From Bipolaris cookei (taxonomy: Eukaryota; Ascomycota; Dothideomycetes; Pleosporales; Pleosporaceae): DNA of 64,000 bases. The DNA lies in the NCBI GenBank assembly GCA_002286855.1, contig NRSV01000018.1, positions 139,100 to 203,099 of the forward strand. Reading direction: 5' to 3'. The translations under genes and the position numbers were made by a program. Below the pieces are notes generated by a model. It saw nothing but the letters and a program-made list of their open reading frames with translations, made no database searches and was not told where the DNA came from. Within the stretch, counting starts at the first letter, position 1. Each line of letters begins with the position of its first letter. Of the stretch, positions 11,327 to 23,769 are shown piece by piece.

Positions 11327-12607
11327 CTAAAGCTGCACATCTTGAAAGCTTTCTCCATTATCGTCTTCTTCGACAGACGCCCGCCCTGGTTTTGCTCTCT
11401 GGGGTAGACCCGCCTCTATCGATTTTTCGTCGCTTGGCTCTGGCTCTGAATCGTCTCCTTCACTTCCGCTTTGCTGCTTTTCCCTTCCAGGCTGAGGTTT
11501 CAGGTCATCTGTTCTGTTCCTGTGCTCTTCTGTTTGCGACTTGGACTCTAATGAGCTTCGCTCACTTCTCTCGCTCACGTCATCTTTGGGCGGTGGGGGT
11601 GGTGCGGCACCTTCTGCATTCCGGCCTTGCCTGGATTGCTCAGGAGTGGGTGGCGTGATTTCGGTCCTTGGGCTTATTATAGGACTCTTTGGTTGCTGCT
11701 GCTGCTGCTGCGGTTGTTGTTGTTGTGGTTGTGATGATTGCTGAGACTGCTGTTGTGAAGATCCCGCACCAACGCTCCGTAGCCGTGGATCGGCATTAAG
11801 GTAGTAGCCTCTAACGCCAACTATCCTTCCTTCTCTCTCACATCCTATAACCCAATCTGGCACTACAACGGGAATGTTGTTCTCGACTGCCTTCTCCCAT
11901 GCTGGACCTCGTCCCTCGGTGCAGATAAAATGCGTTGTGTCAATGCGAACAGTGTCCGCGATTTTAGCGCCAATTCGCTCCACAGATCGTTGTAGAGACT
12001 CGCGAAGAGCTGCAGGCATGTGACCAGGGGTAATGGTAATACCTGACAGGTCTGTCATCTTGTGTGTCTGTACCTTCAACTTTTCGCTGCTGAACGTGCC
12101 GGCACTAGTCTTCAGGACGAGGTGAAACTGGTATTCTGTGTCGACTGCCAGGCCACTCAACTTGGTGCTGTGCTGATCGGTGGGCTTGGGTATTGTGCCA
12201 GCCTTGTTACCATTGCGGTAGAGCGTGAGGCTGCGTAGCTCGGCAGTCGCGATATCGATGGGGTCCCATTCGAGGACTACGGAGGTTTGCGTGGCATTAC
12301 GACACTTGAGAACAGGCGCTGAGGGCGTGCGCTGACCGAAGGTGCGGAAGATCTCAGACTGGAGCTCATGGAAGGCTTTCTGTGCGTCGGCTTCGGCCTT
12401 GTAGTTGCGTCCGACATCAATATCCACCATGGACCCAGAAGAGATGTCTGGTGGGAGCAATATCGAGGGGAATTCAATCTAGATTGACGTCAGCTAGGGT
12501 GAATTTGTGTGCTGCAAGGCATTGAGGGCACTCACAAGGCGCTTGTCCTCGGTGAGCAGCACAGCTACACCGGCGTCAACTTTTCCGACTGTGAGAGAGA
12601 CCAGCAT
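11327..12607 (-). CDS. chs5: Chs5-type exomer scaffold protein (FN3-BRCT)
   Basis: Exon 12607-12536 encodes the typical start MLVSLTVGKVDAGVAVLLTE. After a 57-base intron, exon 12478-11327 supplies the rest, for 407 residues. The order is an N-terminal helical dimerisation region (about 1-75), a fibronectin type III domain (about 76-160, with SVVLEWDPIDIA and LAVDTEYQFHLVLKTS) and a BRCT domain (about 165-255, with DTTHFICTEGRGPAWEKA and VVVPDWVIGCEREG). A disordered acidic tail follows. This is the exomer scaffold Chs5, which in yeast sorts chitin synthase and other cargo from the trans-Golgi to the plasma membrane with Arf1. The tail has a Gln/Pro-rich tract encoded by CAG/CAA repeats around 11690-11760. 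FN3 and BRCT together make the identification strong; the tail is shorter than in budding yeast. Confidence 0.92.
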
Positions 12608-13002
12608 CTTGTATACGGGGGTGCGCGAGTGATATGGTGAAGGACATGTGTTGCACTGGGCTTAGTTGAACTTCCACGTACCTGAGCATCGTTGCGCGGC
12701 CCGAGGATCTGCCGTAATTGGCGCTAGCGTCGACATGTAGGTAACCATAGTCTCCCTGTCTCTACATCCCACTCGCATCACAACTCGATGGCACGAAATA
12801 CAAGACAAAAAGCCGCTCGCAAACTAAGATGAGGTTTCAGGACTTTCTTCCAGTTTACTAAATTGCCTGGAGAATTGCTACTACTTGTAAATTCTCGGGA
12901 TGCCTCACAAGAAGCGCTTGAAACTGACTGCATGCAATAGGTACTTTGTTGATGCGACTTGATTTCGATTGGGAGGCTTCTGAGCGTCAGTTAGTATATT
13001 AG

Positions 13003-13568
13003 AAGCCTTTGTACCAGTATCCAAAGATTGTAATCCAATGTTCACTCTCAGAAATCCTCCAGCCTGTGCCCGGCTTGCTATATGTTGCGACGGCATTGCA
13101 CAACATCAGTGATGACGACTTTGATAGTGATAAACCGCTCGAACTATTGGAGCAGTCCAACTTGGGCCAACGGCCAGTTGTTTATTCGCGATTTATCCAC
13201 AGTGGAGATGATGTCCTGGACTATATGCGCGGTCTAGTAGACATTTACGTCGAAGTAGACGTGGCCGCAGACATAGTCGCACACGGTATGGATGCTGCAA
13301 TGCAAATCTACATAGACCCACAGGTGGCTGTCACGCCTGTCGTGCTGTCTGTGGCGGAGCATACACGACTAGTATGCGCTCTTCTGATTGTCAGAATCTA
13401 CTGTCAGCTCAGGTCCAAATTCGTACCAATGGCCGCCCGTCCGTGAGGGACTTCGCAACTGCATTTATGCAGACCTTGGCGCTGTGGCAGATGGCCCAAG
13501 GCAGCTCGGTTGAAGGGTTTCTGGATTTGTGCCAGAAGTCTCCAGGCGGTCTACTATTAAATCATTGA
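13003..13568 (+). CDS. Orphan ORF with a possible 41-base intron (5' end not found)
   Basis: A frame opens just after an acceptor-like TATATTAG at 13002 and runs to a possible donor (GTATGC) at 13372. It resumes in frame at 13413 and ends at 13568. The text is protein-like and acidic (LHNISDDDFDSDKPLELLEQ; RDFATAFMQTLALWQMAQGS) but matches nothing I know. No initiating ATG was placed. A short upstream frame at 12900-12940 begins MPHKKRLKLTACNR and ends at a donor, but it does not join in phase. This could be a fragment of a larger or degenerate gene together with the next entry. Confidence 0.3.
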
Positions 13569-13647
13569 TAAACGATACACATGTTGCGAATGTCTTTTAC
13601 AAAAGTCACTGTACTTGCGAAACTATATCAGAGCGGCCGCCGTGGAT

Positions 13648-14100
13648 ATGAACAGACGGTATGTCTTTGGCCGAGACACAAGCGTTCCTTGCTACTCTCA
13701 TGCAGCGGAAGAGGAACGCCGTCGCATTGGCAGGCGGGAATTTTGGGCGGGCCGCGTGGGCTACGCACAGCATCCGGCTACGCAACTTCGTAATTACAGC
13801 TGGATGATGTATAATACGATCAGTCCTGGTGATATGATGCGACAGCACCTCGTTTGGAGAGTCGGTATGCTGTTCTGGGATCAAAGCCGACTGGCGGGTT
13901 GGGGTATGGTCGACGCCAGTGATGTGGTAACTTTGGGCACACAGACAGCCTGGCGACTGGGATACATGTGTCGGCAGTATTCATACTCACTTCAGCAAGA
14001 TCGCATAGAAGATACGACAAGTCAACAAATTGTTGAATGGACATGCAGTCATGAACATATTAATTTTGAAGTGTTCTTGGCAAGGCAATTGGGACAATGA
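13648..14100 (+). CDS. Hypothetical protein, 150 residues
   Basis: Single frame starting at ATG 13648 and ending at TGA 14098-14100. It has a composition typical of a real protein (Trp, Tyr and Met rich: NYSWMMYNTISPGDMMRQHL, WRVGMLFWDQSRLAGWG, QTAWRLGYMCRQYSYSLQQD) but no motif I recognise. It lies 80 bases beyond the previous orphan on the same strand. The two may be exons of one unrecognised gene, but I could not find splice sites in the right phase. Confidence 0.35.
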   Translation: MNRRYVFGRDTSVPCYSHAAEEERRRIGRREFWAGRVGYAQHPATQLRNYSWMMYNTISPGDMMRQHLVWRVGMLFWDQSRLAGWGMVDASDVVTLGTQTAWRLGYMCRQYSYSLQQDRIEDTTSQQIVEWTCSHEHINFEVFLARQLGQ

Positions 14101-15001
14101 CAAAGTGGGCTATCTACTTAGGGTGCACTGTACCAGCAGCATGGAACGTCACGTGAATTGGCGTATCGCGATGTGCGGTGCAACACGTGAAGCAAATGGC
14201 ATGTCAGGGTAACCTGTCAGCTGCAGTTACTCAGTCGCCGCATGCCCCGTCTGTGATGCCCAGTGCAGCGTGAAGAACTAGACAGCGCGGAGACTGGGGC
14301 TGTCACGACTAATAATTCCCCACCTCCCCCAGCCCATTGAGCCTCTCTCCGAGGGCTGGACCAGTGCTGATCATCGCCGATGGGCATGGTGGGGAACAAC
14401 CCGGCACTAACGCCTGCTATCGTGGCAGTAAGCTCGCTCAACATTTTGGCGCAGAGATTTTGAGGACGCAACTTGTCTAGTCGAGCGCAAGTCCAAACAA
14501 TGACGTGCAATACAAGCCGGACACGTCTTTCACAACGTCGCCGGGCCAGTTTTCTGCGGCTCTATCGACATGGGCGTGAAACCAGGCTGGCGAAGACGTT
14601 AAACTCGAGTGGGCATAAGCCAGCCGTTCGCGATAAGTCCCGCCGCAATGCACGGATACCTATGATGTACTATGTATCACGAATTCTTGCACGTCCACAG
14701 TTCGCAAGGGCTAGCTCAACAACACCCGCCTAGCCAATGCCTGCGTTGTCTGTTGTCGTCCTTATCCATACATTGCCCTCAGAATCGCTTTTCTTTTTCA
14801 GACCGCTTGCCTGCATACATTACTCCCCTCTACCGAGTCCCTCTCTAAACAATATCTTGGCTGTCGGACTACCCCATTGTTTGCCCCATCCTGCCTGCAG
14901 GCCATTATTATCTCCACGCCGCTCCTTGCGCCGTCCACCCCACCACTCTTCCTTCCTAACAGTGACTCGGAAGCCCACTCGCACCGGCTCCTACAGTCAC
15001 A
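14101..15001. other. Intergenic region upstream of the GH63 gene
   Basis: No supported gene. The last 250 bases are pyrimidine-rich with TC/CT runs, as often seen in promoters and leaders of filamentous ascomycete genes. Confidence 0.4.
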
Positions 15002-18000
15002 ATGGTTCTCATTGAGAATCAAGAATACCTGTGCGAAGAGGAACAGCGCCTTAAGCAGGACCGCGAACACACCGCCTACTGGAAACGATGGGGTCCCTAT
15101 GTTGCAGAGCGACAATGGGCAACAGGTCAGTTTTATGCCATGTAGTCATGTTTGAGCCGTACTAACACGCATCCAGTCCGCGAAGACTATTCGTAAGTGA
15201 CCATGGTGCCCTTTAATGCCGCTTTTTGCTGACCGACTTTCCTTTACAGCCATGATGGAGATGCTTGGAGTCGTAAGTAGATTCTTTGTACTCGTTCCGT
15301 CAGTTTTTGCTGATTTCTGTAGATTTCACGCACGATATGGCACGGTCGCGTGCTTTCCGCTGGGGCGAGGACGGTATCGCTGGTGTCTCTGACTCGCACG
15401 GCTTCCAGAACATTGCGTTTGCTTTCTGGAACGAGAAGGAGTGGGTCAATTCGAGCACAGAAACGAGAGAGCCATCTGATTTTGTATAGTGATTTTCTAA
15501 AGGAGCGGCTTTTTGGACTGTCGAATCCTCAGGGCAATCACGGCGAGTCGCTCAAAGAGTGCCATTTCCACTTGGACAACACCCCAACTGTGCGTTCCTA
15601 GTCCTATTTGGAATCAATTCACTGACGTTACTTGTAGCATTCGTACATGAAATTTCTCTACAAGCTACCTCAGCGCAAATTCCCCTACGAAGACCTCATC
15701 GAGACCAATGCGAAGCGAACACGGCTCGAACCCGAGTACAATCTTGTAGACACTGGCATCTTCGATGATGACCGATATTGGGACATATTCATTGAGACTG
15801 CCAAAGAGGCCGACGACCCAGAAGAGCTGTGCTTTCGAGTTACAGCCTACAACCGCGGTCCAGAGCCAGCCCCACTGCACATAGTGCCTCACTGCTGGTT
15901 CAGAAACACTTGGGCGTGGGGTCATGAAGATCCAAAGCTAAAGCCTTCTATTACTAAGATTGGCCCAACGACTGCTCAGTCAAAACACCACAAGCTCGGA
16001 GACCGATACTTTCAACTTTCACCGTCTCCCGGTACCGGTCCAAGCGGTGAGGATATCCAGCCTGAGCTACTCTTCACCGACAATGACACCAACTACGAGG
16101 GCATATGGAAGGTGGAGAATAAGACGCCATATGTCAAGGACGCTTTCCATCGCTACATTGTAGATGATGAAAAGGACGCTGTGAACCCTGAAAACACGGG
16201 CACCAAATGTGCTGCGTGGTATGCTTTCGATGAAGGCGAGGGTGTTCAGCCTGGCGAGTGTGCAGTAGTCCGCTTCAGGCTCTCACGAAAAGACGACGGC
16301 TATCTCGACGAAGAGCTCTTTGATGACATCATTGAGCAACGTCGCGCAGAGGCGGACGAGTTCTACTACAGGATAAGCCCTCTTCCAATTGCGGATGACT
16401 TGCGCAATGTCCAGCGCCAAGCGTTTTCCGGTATGATGTGGTGTAAGCAATACTACCACTTCATCTGGGACCAGTGGGCCAACGGTGATCCGGCCATGCC
16501 CCCTCCGCCACCTGAACGAAAGGCAATACGAAACAAAGAGTGGAAACACATGTACCTGGACGATATCCTTTCCATGCCTGACTCCTGGGAGTACCCATTT
16601 TTTGCTGCCTGGGACAGCGCGTTCCACTGCATTACACTGGCGATGATCGATCCTGATTTTGCTAAGAAGCAGCTCGATCTCTTCACACGCGAGTGGTACA
16701 TGCATCCCAACGGCCAACTGCCGGCTTACGAGTGGAACTTTGGTGATGTGAACCCTCCAGTTCACGCCTGGTCATTATTCAGGGTGTTCAAGATTGAGCG
16801 TAAGATGTATGGACGCGAGGACTTTGACTGCCTTGAGCGCGTGTTCCAGAAGCTGTTGCTCAACTTCACATGGTGGGTCAACCGAAAAGACGCGGACGGT
16901 AAGAACATCTTTGAGGGTGGTTTCTTGGGTCTCGACAACATTGGTGTCTTCAACCGTTCCGATCCTCTACCGACCGGCGGTGTTCTGGAGCAGGCCGACA
17001 GCACTGGCTGGATGGGCTTCTACTGCTTGAACATGCTGAACATCTGTCTCGAACTTGCCAAGAGACGCCGCATCTACGAAGACATGGCTTCCAAGTTTTT
17101 CGAGCACTTCCTTATGATTAGCGACGCCATGCAATTCCGCAGCGAAGGTGAGTCAAAGCCACTATGGAATGAAGAGGACGGCTTCTACTACGACGCCATC
17201 TCATGGGGTGGCCCGTGGAGTCATCAGATGCCAGTCCGTTCTCTTGTTGGTCTTATTCCCCTTTATTCGACCATGACACTTGAACCGGAGATCATCAACA
17301 GATTGCCCAGTTTCAAGAAGCGTGTGGAATGGTTCATCGCCAATCGCCCAGAACAATCGAAGCGTAATATTCACACGCTGTCCAAACGTGGGCAGGGCAA
17401 TCGTATGCTCCTGTCGCTTGTTAACGAAGACCGCCTTAAACGGATAATGAAGAGGATGTTGGACGAAGATGAGTTCCTTGCTGACCATGGTATCCGATCA
17501 CTCTCAAAATACCACAAGGACCATCCCTACTCTATGGATGTTAACGGCGAAAAGTACGAGGTGGCCTACCTGCCAGGTGATTCAGACAGCGGCCTTTTCG
17601 GCGGCAATAGCAACTGGCGAGGCCCGATCTGGCTGGCGGTAAACTTTTTGCTTATCGAGTCTTGCCAGAGGTTCCATCTCTACTATGGCAATAACTTGAA
17701 GGTTGAGTGTCCTACAGGTTCTGGTGACTATATGCATCTTGGCCACGTAGCAGAGGAGATTCAGCATCGTCTCCAGCATTTGTTTGCGCGCGGAGATGAC
17801 GGCAGAAGGGCCATCAATAACGGAAACGAGATGCTTGACTTTGACCCCAACTGGAAAGACTACATGTGGTACCATGAGTTTTTCGATGGCGACACTGGAC
17901 GCGGGCTGGGAGCGACACATCAGTGCGGCTGGACTGGTCTGATTGCGAAGATGATTCATGACACTGGGTAAGTTTGCTCATGGGATTGCAGTGTAACAGG

Positions 18001-18472
18001 ACTAACGAAAGACAGCATGACTTGTCGTCTCCCACAGACACCACGCACACCAACTGGTGCTGCTAGCCACTACTTTGATGATGTGTTTACGCCTGCAGGC
18101 AAACCAGCCAAACGCCATGCTCTTCGTCGATCATCAACAAGCCGTAGCATCGGCTTCCGAAGTGACTGGGGAGAGACGTCGACTAACGGCGAAGAAGACT
18201 ATGATGATGAAACAGGCCCGATGAGGCGCAAGAACTCGGTCGGTGTGTTAGACCAAGCGGCGCTTGAGCAAAAGTCAGCTATGGAGGATCGTCTAAACCA
18301 CTACGTCAGTGGACAGCTCCAGCGCATCAAGAAGGGTATGCAAGACTACGAGCCGGACGAGCTGGAGACGATGGATGATGCTCCCGACACGCGAGGCAGA
18401 AACGGAAACCGCAATGGGCGTAAACGCGATGATGGCGATTACTTTGAACAAGACCCGTACTTTAGCAAATAA
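15002..18472 (+). CDS. Glycoside hydrolase family 63 protein (cytosolic glucosidase-like)
   Basis: Seven exons (15002-15125, 15177-15192, 15250-15272, 15323-15440, 15490-15589, 15638-17967, 18016-18472) join in frame to 1055 residues. The N-terminal text (RWGPYVAERQWATVREDYSH, FTHDMARSRAFRWGEDG) and the (alpha/alpha)6-barrel part identify a GH63-type enzyme. Conserved acid-bearing segments are AAWDSAFHCITLAMIDP and AYEWNFGDVNPPVHAW, with GNSNWRGPIWLAVNF and WYHEFFDGDTGRGLGATHQC further on. GH63 includes processing alpha-glucosidase I and bacterial relatives acting on other sugars. This one lacks a signal peptide or membrane anchor, so a cytosolic role, distinct from ER glucosidase I, is inferred. 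A roughly 140-residue disordered tail follows the barrel. Exons 2 and 3 are only 16 and 23 bases, yet their splice sites are good and they restore conserved text. Confidence 0.88.
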
Positions 18473-19041
18473 GCCATGAAAAAGCATGGTGGATACGACA
18501 TGTCCGTTAGACGATGCAGTGTTTGGTGAACTGGGTTGTCAACTAGTAAGGGTTAGATGCTAGACTCATGATAGAGGCACAGTACATGCAGAGTATTTGT
18601 TTTTTCCATACACTGGTGGCGTTCATTCCTTTCATGATTTGTCGCCTGAAAAAGTAGCCATGTAGATAATGCGTGGCGTATCTATAACACATAAGGTGTA
18701 TCGTGTGTAAATAAGATGCATGTGCCTGTTTGACAAGGGGAGCTAGGCGTATCACGTGTTAGCATAGTAGAGGTGGTGGTGGTGGTTGCAGCCGGCAATT
18801 ATCGATTGTTTGTTGCGGGGCCTAAACACCATCGTCACTCCTGAACCCGACCAAGCCAGCCCAACGTCAGCAACAAGCACTTCTTCGCCCTCTTACCTCG
18901 CAGCCTCTGTCGCAAAAATATTTTCTGTTACTTGCTCGCTCATTCGCTCAAAACGGTTGCGCATTCCTCAGACGTCCATACCGGAGAACAGGATACAGTT
19001 TTGTAGCAGGAGATATATACAACGTAGCGCGACTTGACAAG
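18473..19041. other. Intergenic region between GH63 and Mob1
   Basis: Contains the 3' flank of the GH63 gene and the leader of Mob1. A short GGT run lies at about 18772-18786. No gene is supported. Confidence 0.4.
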
Positions 19042-19878
19042 ATGTCCAACTTTATAACTACCGTGTTGGTGTCCCTCTTGCTACCCAAGCGCATGCGCAA
19101 CAGGGATTCTTAGGCGAAGACTGACTTTGTCCATGATCTAGTAACCCACGAACGCGCGCACCCTTCAAACCACAAAAGGGAAACCGAGGCACGAGCAGCT
19201 GGCAGCTCAAGCAGTATGCAGAGGCTACGCTCGGTAGTGGAAGTCTAAGGAAAGCAGTCAGGTTGCCCGAGGGAGAAGACAAGGACGAGTGGCTGGCAGT
19301 TAATGGTGCGCATTGTGCTGAAGATGAGGCCGAAGCCAGCTGATTCGCGAGCGCAGTCGTCGACTTTTACAACCAAATCAACCTACTCTATGGCTCCATC
19401 ACCGAGTTTTGCTCGCCTCAGAGCTGTCCAGAAATGAAGGCTACAGACGAGTAAGGCAGCGACTGGGCATGGCTTGGGCATCTTGTTGACAGTGATTAGA
19501 TTCGAGTACCTCTGGCAAGATTCGGAAAACTACAAAAAGCCCACCAAGATGCCGGCACCGGAATACATTGAGCATCTCATGGCATGGGTCCAGTCCAACG
19601 TAGACAACGAAGCCATGTTCCCGTCACGGATTGGAGTGCCATTTCCCAAGGCGTTCCCATCTCTTATCCGCAACATGTTCAAGCGGCTGTACCGAGTCTA
19701 CGCACACATCTACTGCCACCACTATCCCGTCATCATCGAGCTAGGGCTAGAGCCACACCTCAATACCAGCTTCAAGCATTACGTGCTGTTCATCGACGAA
19801 CACGGGCTGGCCAATGGAAGCAAAGACTTTTGGGGTCCGCTCGGAGACTTGGTGGATAGCATGCTGAAAAGCGACTAG
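19042..19878 (+). CDS. mob1: Mob1-family kinase activator
   Basis: Four exons (19042-19064, 19142-19305, 19357-19450, 19500-19878) encode 219 residues, the normal Mob1 size. The zinc-binding residues are visible in EFCSPQSCPEM and HIYCHHYP. Other family blocks include SSWQLKQYAEATLGSGSLRK, LPEGEDKDEWLAVN, FPSRIGVPFPK and FIDEHGLANG. Mob1 binds and activates NDR/LATS-type kinases (Dbf2 in yeast, SIN/MEN pathway) in cytokinesis and septation. The first exon gives only MSNFITT and part of a Val codon. Its donor is not a GTAAGT-type site: it is either GTTGGT at 19065 or GTCCCT at 19071, both in phase, so the N-terminus could differ by two residues. All other junctions are clear. Confidence 0.93.
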
Positions 19879-21527
19879 GCTTGGGGTAGTGTTCTAGAAG
19901 AAAGTAGGTGGCAGGAGCACATGGGAAAGCAGAAATGGAAGAGGTGGGAAAAAAGAAAAGGCAAGCGAGTGACAGGCGCAATCACTCAGGTAATGTCATG
20001 CGTCGAGCACATGATCGATGGCGTTGGGCGCATCCAGGATTCGATAGGCTTCGGGAAATAAGCCGGACACTTTGCACTTTAACAATGTATGAGTAGTGAG
20101 GAAGAATTGGGACCGAGATGGACAACAGAGTCATGTGCTTTTTGGATATGGAAACACAATGCATAGTACCACGAAGCGAGATCTGGGGGGCGGCAAAACG
20201 ACACATTGGCTAGCTGGGGCGTGTTAAGGGTCAGCATGATGCGAAGCAGAAAAGCAACCCCGCCAGCAGATGACCTTACCAGGGCAGTGTTCCCGGCGTC
20301 GCGGGCGACTTAATATAAGAGCGCACGGGTCACCGGCAGTTTTCTGTGCTGTGGTTCGCCTGGCGGGTGGTAGTGGCAATGACAGTAGATGAAGGCACAA
20401 GCGTCCTAGAGTAGTCTTGTACACCAAGATGGGCAGATGTCAAGGTGCGAGTGGAGCCTGTACAAGACGGCTAGTATGACGATACGAAACGGCCCTCTCT
20501 TGGAGTCAGTCGTGCCCACTGTCGCTTGGACGAAACACTGTCGGGACGGAGCCTGACGCGTGCTGAACCATGGCCTGAGCTCCTGGAACGGACGGGTAGT
20601 AGTAGGCGTTGCAGACGGGTGCTATCTTTCCATCGATACATGTACGTACTCAAATAGCCTACCCTGACCCAGACGTCAGCAGCATCGTGACCGTTTTGCC
20701 CTCAGGACCCGCTTGAAGCTTGATGGATGCCATGCTAAGTGTATACCTATATACGTGTATATTATCAGTAGCGCCGTATTTACTTTACGTGCAACGCATG
20801 ATTGGTGCTGTCGACATTAACAGGCGGGCCCCCCCAAGATTCGCTCTGCAGCAAGGATCGGTTACCCAACACCCTTTTGGGCGGTCCAGGATCCAGGAAA
20901 AGGCTGATACACCAACGCCCTCCGTCCTAGCGCTGCTGGTCCTGTCTTGCTCGCCTCGACGCTTCCGAGTGAGCCCTGGGAAACCAGCTGGACACGGAGC
21001 CCTTCTTTGTCTTGTGCAACCTACACGGCCGGATGCCCGAGGCGCCCTGTTCCCAGCCTGCCGCCGCCGCCGTCAACAGTCGTCGGCCTTTCGGATGCGC
21101 TGGTGATCGTGTGTTAGAGACGGAATGAAGGGAGATGTGCGGCGAAGGGTGGCAGATCATGTCCTGTCGCACCAAACGCATGCGGCATGGTTGCCACGGC
21201 CAGAGCCCACCATCCTCATAGAGTACGACCCACGTGAGTGCGACGCCCGCGAGACTAGACCGCAGCGCACCTGGAGAGGCTTCGGGCGTACTTGATTCGT
21301 TCCGTGCATGTTAATATGCAGCGAGCAACGGAATTGCGGGGATGCTGTGCCTGTCGAGGCGCCGCCCAAAGGGCCAAGGGTGAGCAAGGATGGCGCTCTC
21401 GCCTGCACTTGGCCTTGCCTTGTGCTGCTGCAGGCGTTTATATGCGAATGCTCACCCCTCGAAGCAACTGCGAGATGCCGTTTTGCGATTTCTCCAGGTT
21501 TTCTGCCGGCAGGCTTCGTCAATAACC
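19879..21527. other. Long intergenic region, locally GC-rich
   Basis: No supported gene on either strand. The part from about 20820 to 21120 is GC-rich and gives long frames by chance on both strands. The end of the region is the leader of the rhodopsin-domain gene. Confidence 0.4.
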
Positions 21528-23265
21528 ATGCCTACTTATCCTCTTCAGCTCACCTGCTTGGGTGTCATCATTGGCACTCCACTTCTGGCCTCGATTTTTG
21601 TTATTCTGAGAATATACACGCGCCGGAAGCTGAATCTGCGTTTGAGTTGGGGTAAGCTGCTTGCCTCCCCTTCGACATGCGACACCAGGACTGACCGCGT
21701 GTGCCACAGATGACTGGCTTATCATACTTCCTTTACTATTGTCAATAGCCCTCATAGGGCCTTCATACAGACGTAGGTATAGCTATAGTCAATGCCATTT
21801 CCGGCTTGCTGACCAAACACAGATGTCAAGATGTGGCATGTCGGTGTCCATATCTGGCAAGTTCCTCCCGATGAGATTGAACCAAACTATGACGAGTACT
21901 ACGCTGTATGTATAGCATCGATGCGATGTGACTGTACACTGACAGCATCTAGGTCGTCATGGCCTTTAACCTGTTGAACATTCCCATCTTGCCACTGGTC
22001 AAAGCATCAATCATCCTTCTCCTTCTTCGCGCTGGTTCTGTCATCCAATGGTTGAGGCGAGCACTCTACGCCATCCTCATCTTCACTGTCGGAAGCGCTT
22101 TGATTCCATGGTGCCTCTACATCTTCATCTGCCCACCCCTCACCGGCAACACATGGAAGCCGCGGACCTTTGGTGGTCTGCACTGCATGGGCCGCCACAA
22201 GATGGGCGAGATGTTGATCTGGGTTACTTGCGCCAACCTCCTCACTGACGTTCTGATCCTACCCATTCCGTTTATCATTGTCCGGAGGATGATGAGTGCC
22301 CGTCTACGCTCCCGTCTTGTTGTGCTGGCAGTGTTTACCTGCAGTCTTGCGTAAGTCGAGTCCTATGTCTTGGCCAAGACGAACCAACTAACCCTCTGTA
22401 TAGGGTCACTGCCATTGGCGCCGCGAAGATCTACCTTTCATACCGCGACCGTCTATACACGCTCTTCAAACCTGACTGGACCTACCCAATCGACTACTGT
22501 ATCAACCACATTGAAAACAACGTTGCCATCATTGTCGCCAACATCCCCATCCTACGTGGTCTCGTCACACGTTGGATCTTCAACTTCCGCACCAAAGCCA
22601 CGCCTATAGACCGCGAGGCCCATACTGATAACAACTGGCAGCAATGGGACCTCTCGAGCTCCTCTGCCGGCGACAGCCGCTACACACGCCGCAACTCGAA
22701 GAAGAGCGCCAAAGTGCGTATGTTCAACAAGATCCTCCCTTGCATCCAAGACGACTTCTCCAGCAGCCTCGCCACGCGAACCTCAACCTCTGACGACGCC
22801 AACAAAGCCGGCACAAGAGCCCACATCACTGAATGCAAGAAACCCCGTCTCCCCAGTAAAATCGTCACAAACAACCCCAAACGCATGTACTTTTCCCGCC
22901 CTTCGCGCCGCAACAGCCAAGACCGCTACAACGCGTCTTCGCACTGCGAAAAGGGCGGCGCCAAAGTCCTCGAGTCCGTCCGCAGTGTGGGCAGCAGCCT
23001 CGAATCCGCGCCTACCCTCGTCGACAGCAAGTACGGCAGAGGCAGCATGGGCTGCAAGAGCATAGAACTCGAGTCGCCGCCTGTCAGTCCTACGACTGTG
23101 ACTGGGAGACGGTACTCTGCTGCTACGCTCCTGCATAGCCCCATTACTCCGCTTTCGCCGGTTAGATTGCGGGGAATAGGGGATGAGGATGAAAACGAGG
23201 ACGATGAGGAAGATGGGATTTATCCGCAACACTCACGGAGTTGGGGTTCGGAGCGTAGGTTATGA
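21528..23265 (+). CDS. Fungal rhodopsin-domain (PTH11/SAT4-type) integral membrane protein
   Basis: Five exons (21528-21651, 21710-21772, 21823-21905, 21953-22350, 22404-23265) give 509 residues. The first 280 residues hold about seven hydrophobic segments with the layout of the fungal rhodopsin-like domain shared with SAT4 and many PTH11-related proteins. Examples are GVIIGTPLLASIFVILRIYT, DDWLIILPLLLSIALIG, HVGVHIWQV with NYDEYYAVVMAFN, and LIWVTCANLLTDVLILPIP. The C-terminal 220 residues are a hydrophilic, Ser/Arg-rich tail (RRNSKKSAK, RPSRRNSQDR, acidic DEDENEDDEEDG), probably cytoplasmic. Function is unknown; relatives have been proposed as surface receptors. There is no CFEM domain. The model is firm because every junction restores a conserved transmembrane pattern. 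Confidence 0.87.
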
Positions 23266-23723
23266 TTATGACATCTGTTCTTTTCTCCTATTTTCTTTTT
23301 GTTCATTTTGAGGGGACTAGGGAAAGTGTTGCGGAGTTTCAATGATACCATGTGACTTGATTATTTTTTTTATATTGCACAAAAGGGTTATGGGGGACTT
23401 CAACTTTTGGGTTACGGTCGTTTTCTTCTTTTTTCGAGCTGGGGCGGGCATGTTGCCCGGCAAAAGGAGGGTTGGTTGATTATTGTATACCACACATCAC
23501 ATCAAGTGTTGAACACCGCAGAGAAGAAGCATTACGCAGTGCAGAGCATGCAAGTTTTATCTTCTTTTTTTTAAGCTTCTTTGTTTATGGTTTTAGCAAG
23601 TATATATCCCTATCTATATTTGAGAGAAAAAATTCAACATCGACATGTACCTTCACCTCCTCCCCTCTTCCTCTTTCTGCCACATCCTCTTCTCTCATTC
23701 TTACTACGTATGTACCTTCAACG

Positions 23724-23725
<2 letters not shown>

Positions 23726-23765
<40 letters not shown>
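23726..23765. repeat. (AC)20 microsatellite
   Basis: An uninterrupted run of twenty AC dinucleotides, seen directly. It lies about 460 bases beyond the rhodopsin-domain stop codon and directly abuts a CCCCT repeat. It accounts for the long frames reported on both strands here. Confidence 0.98.
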
Positions 23766-23769
<4 letters not shown>

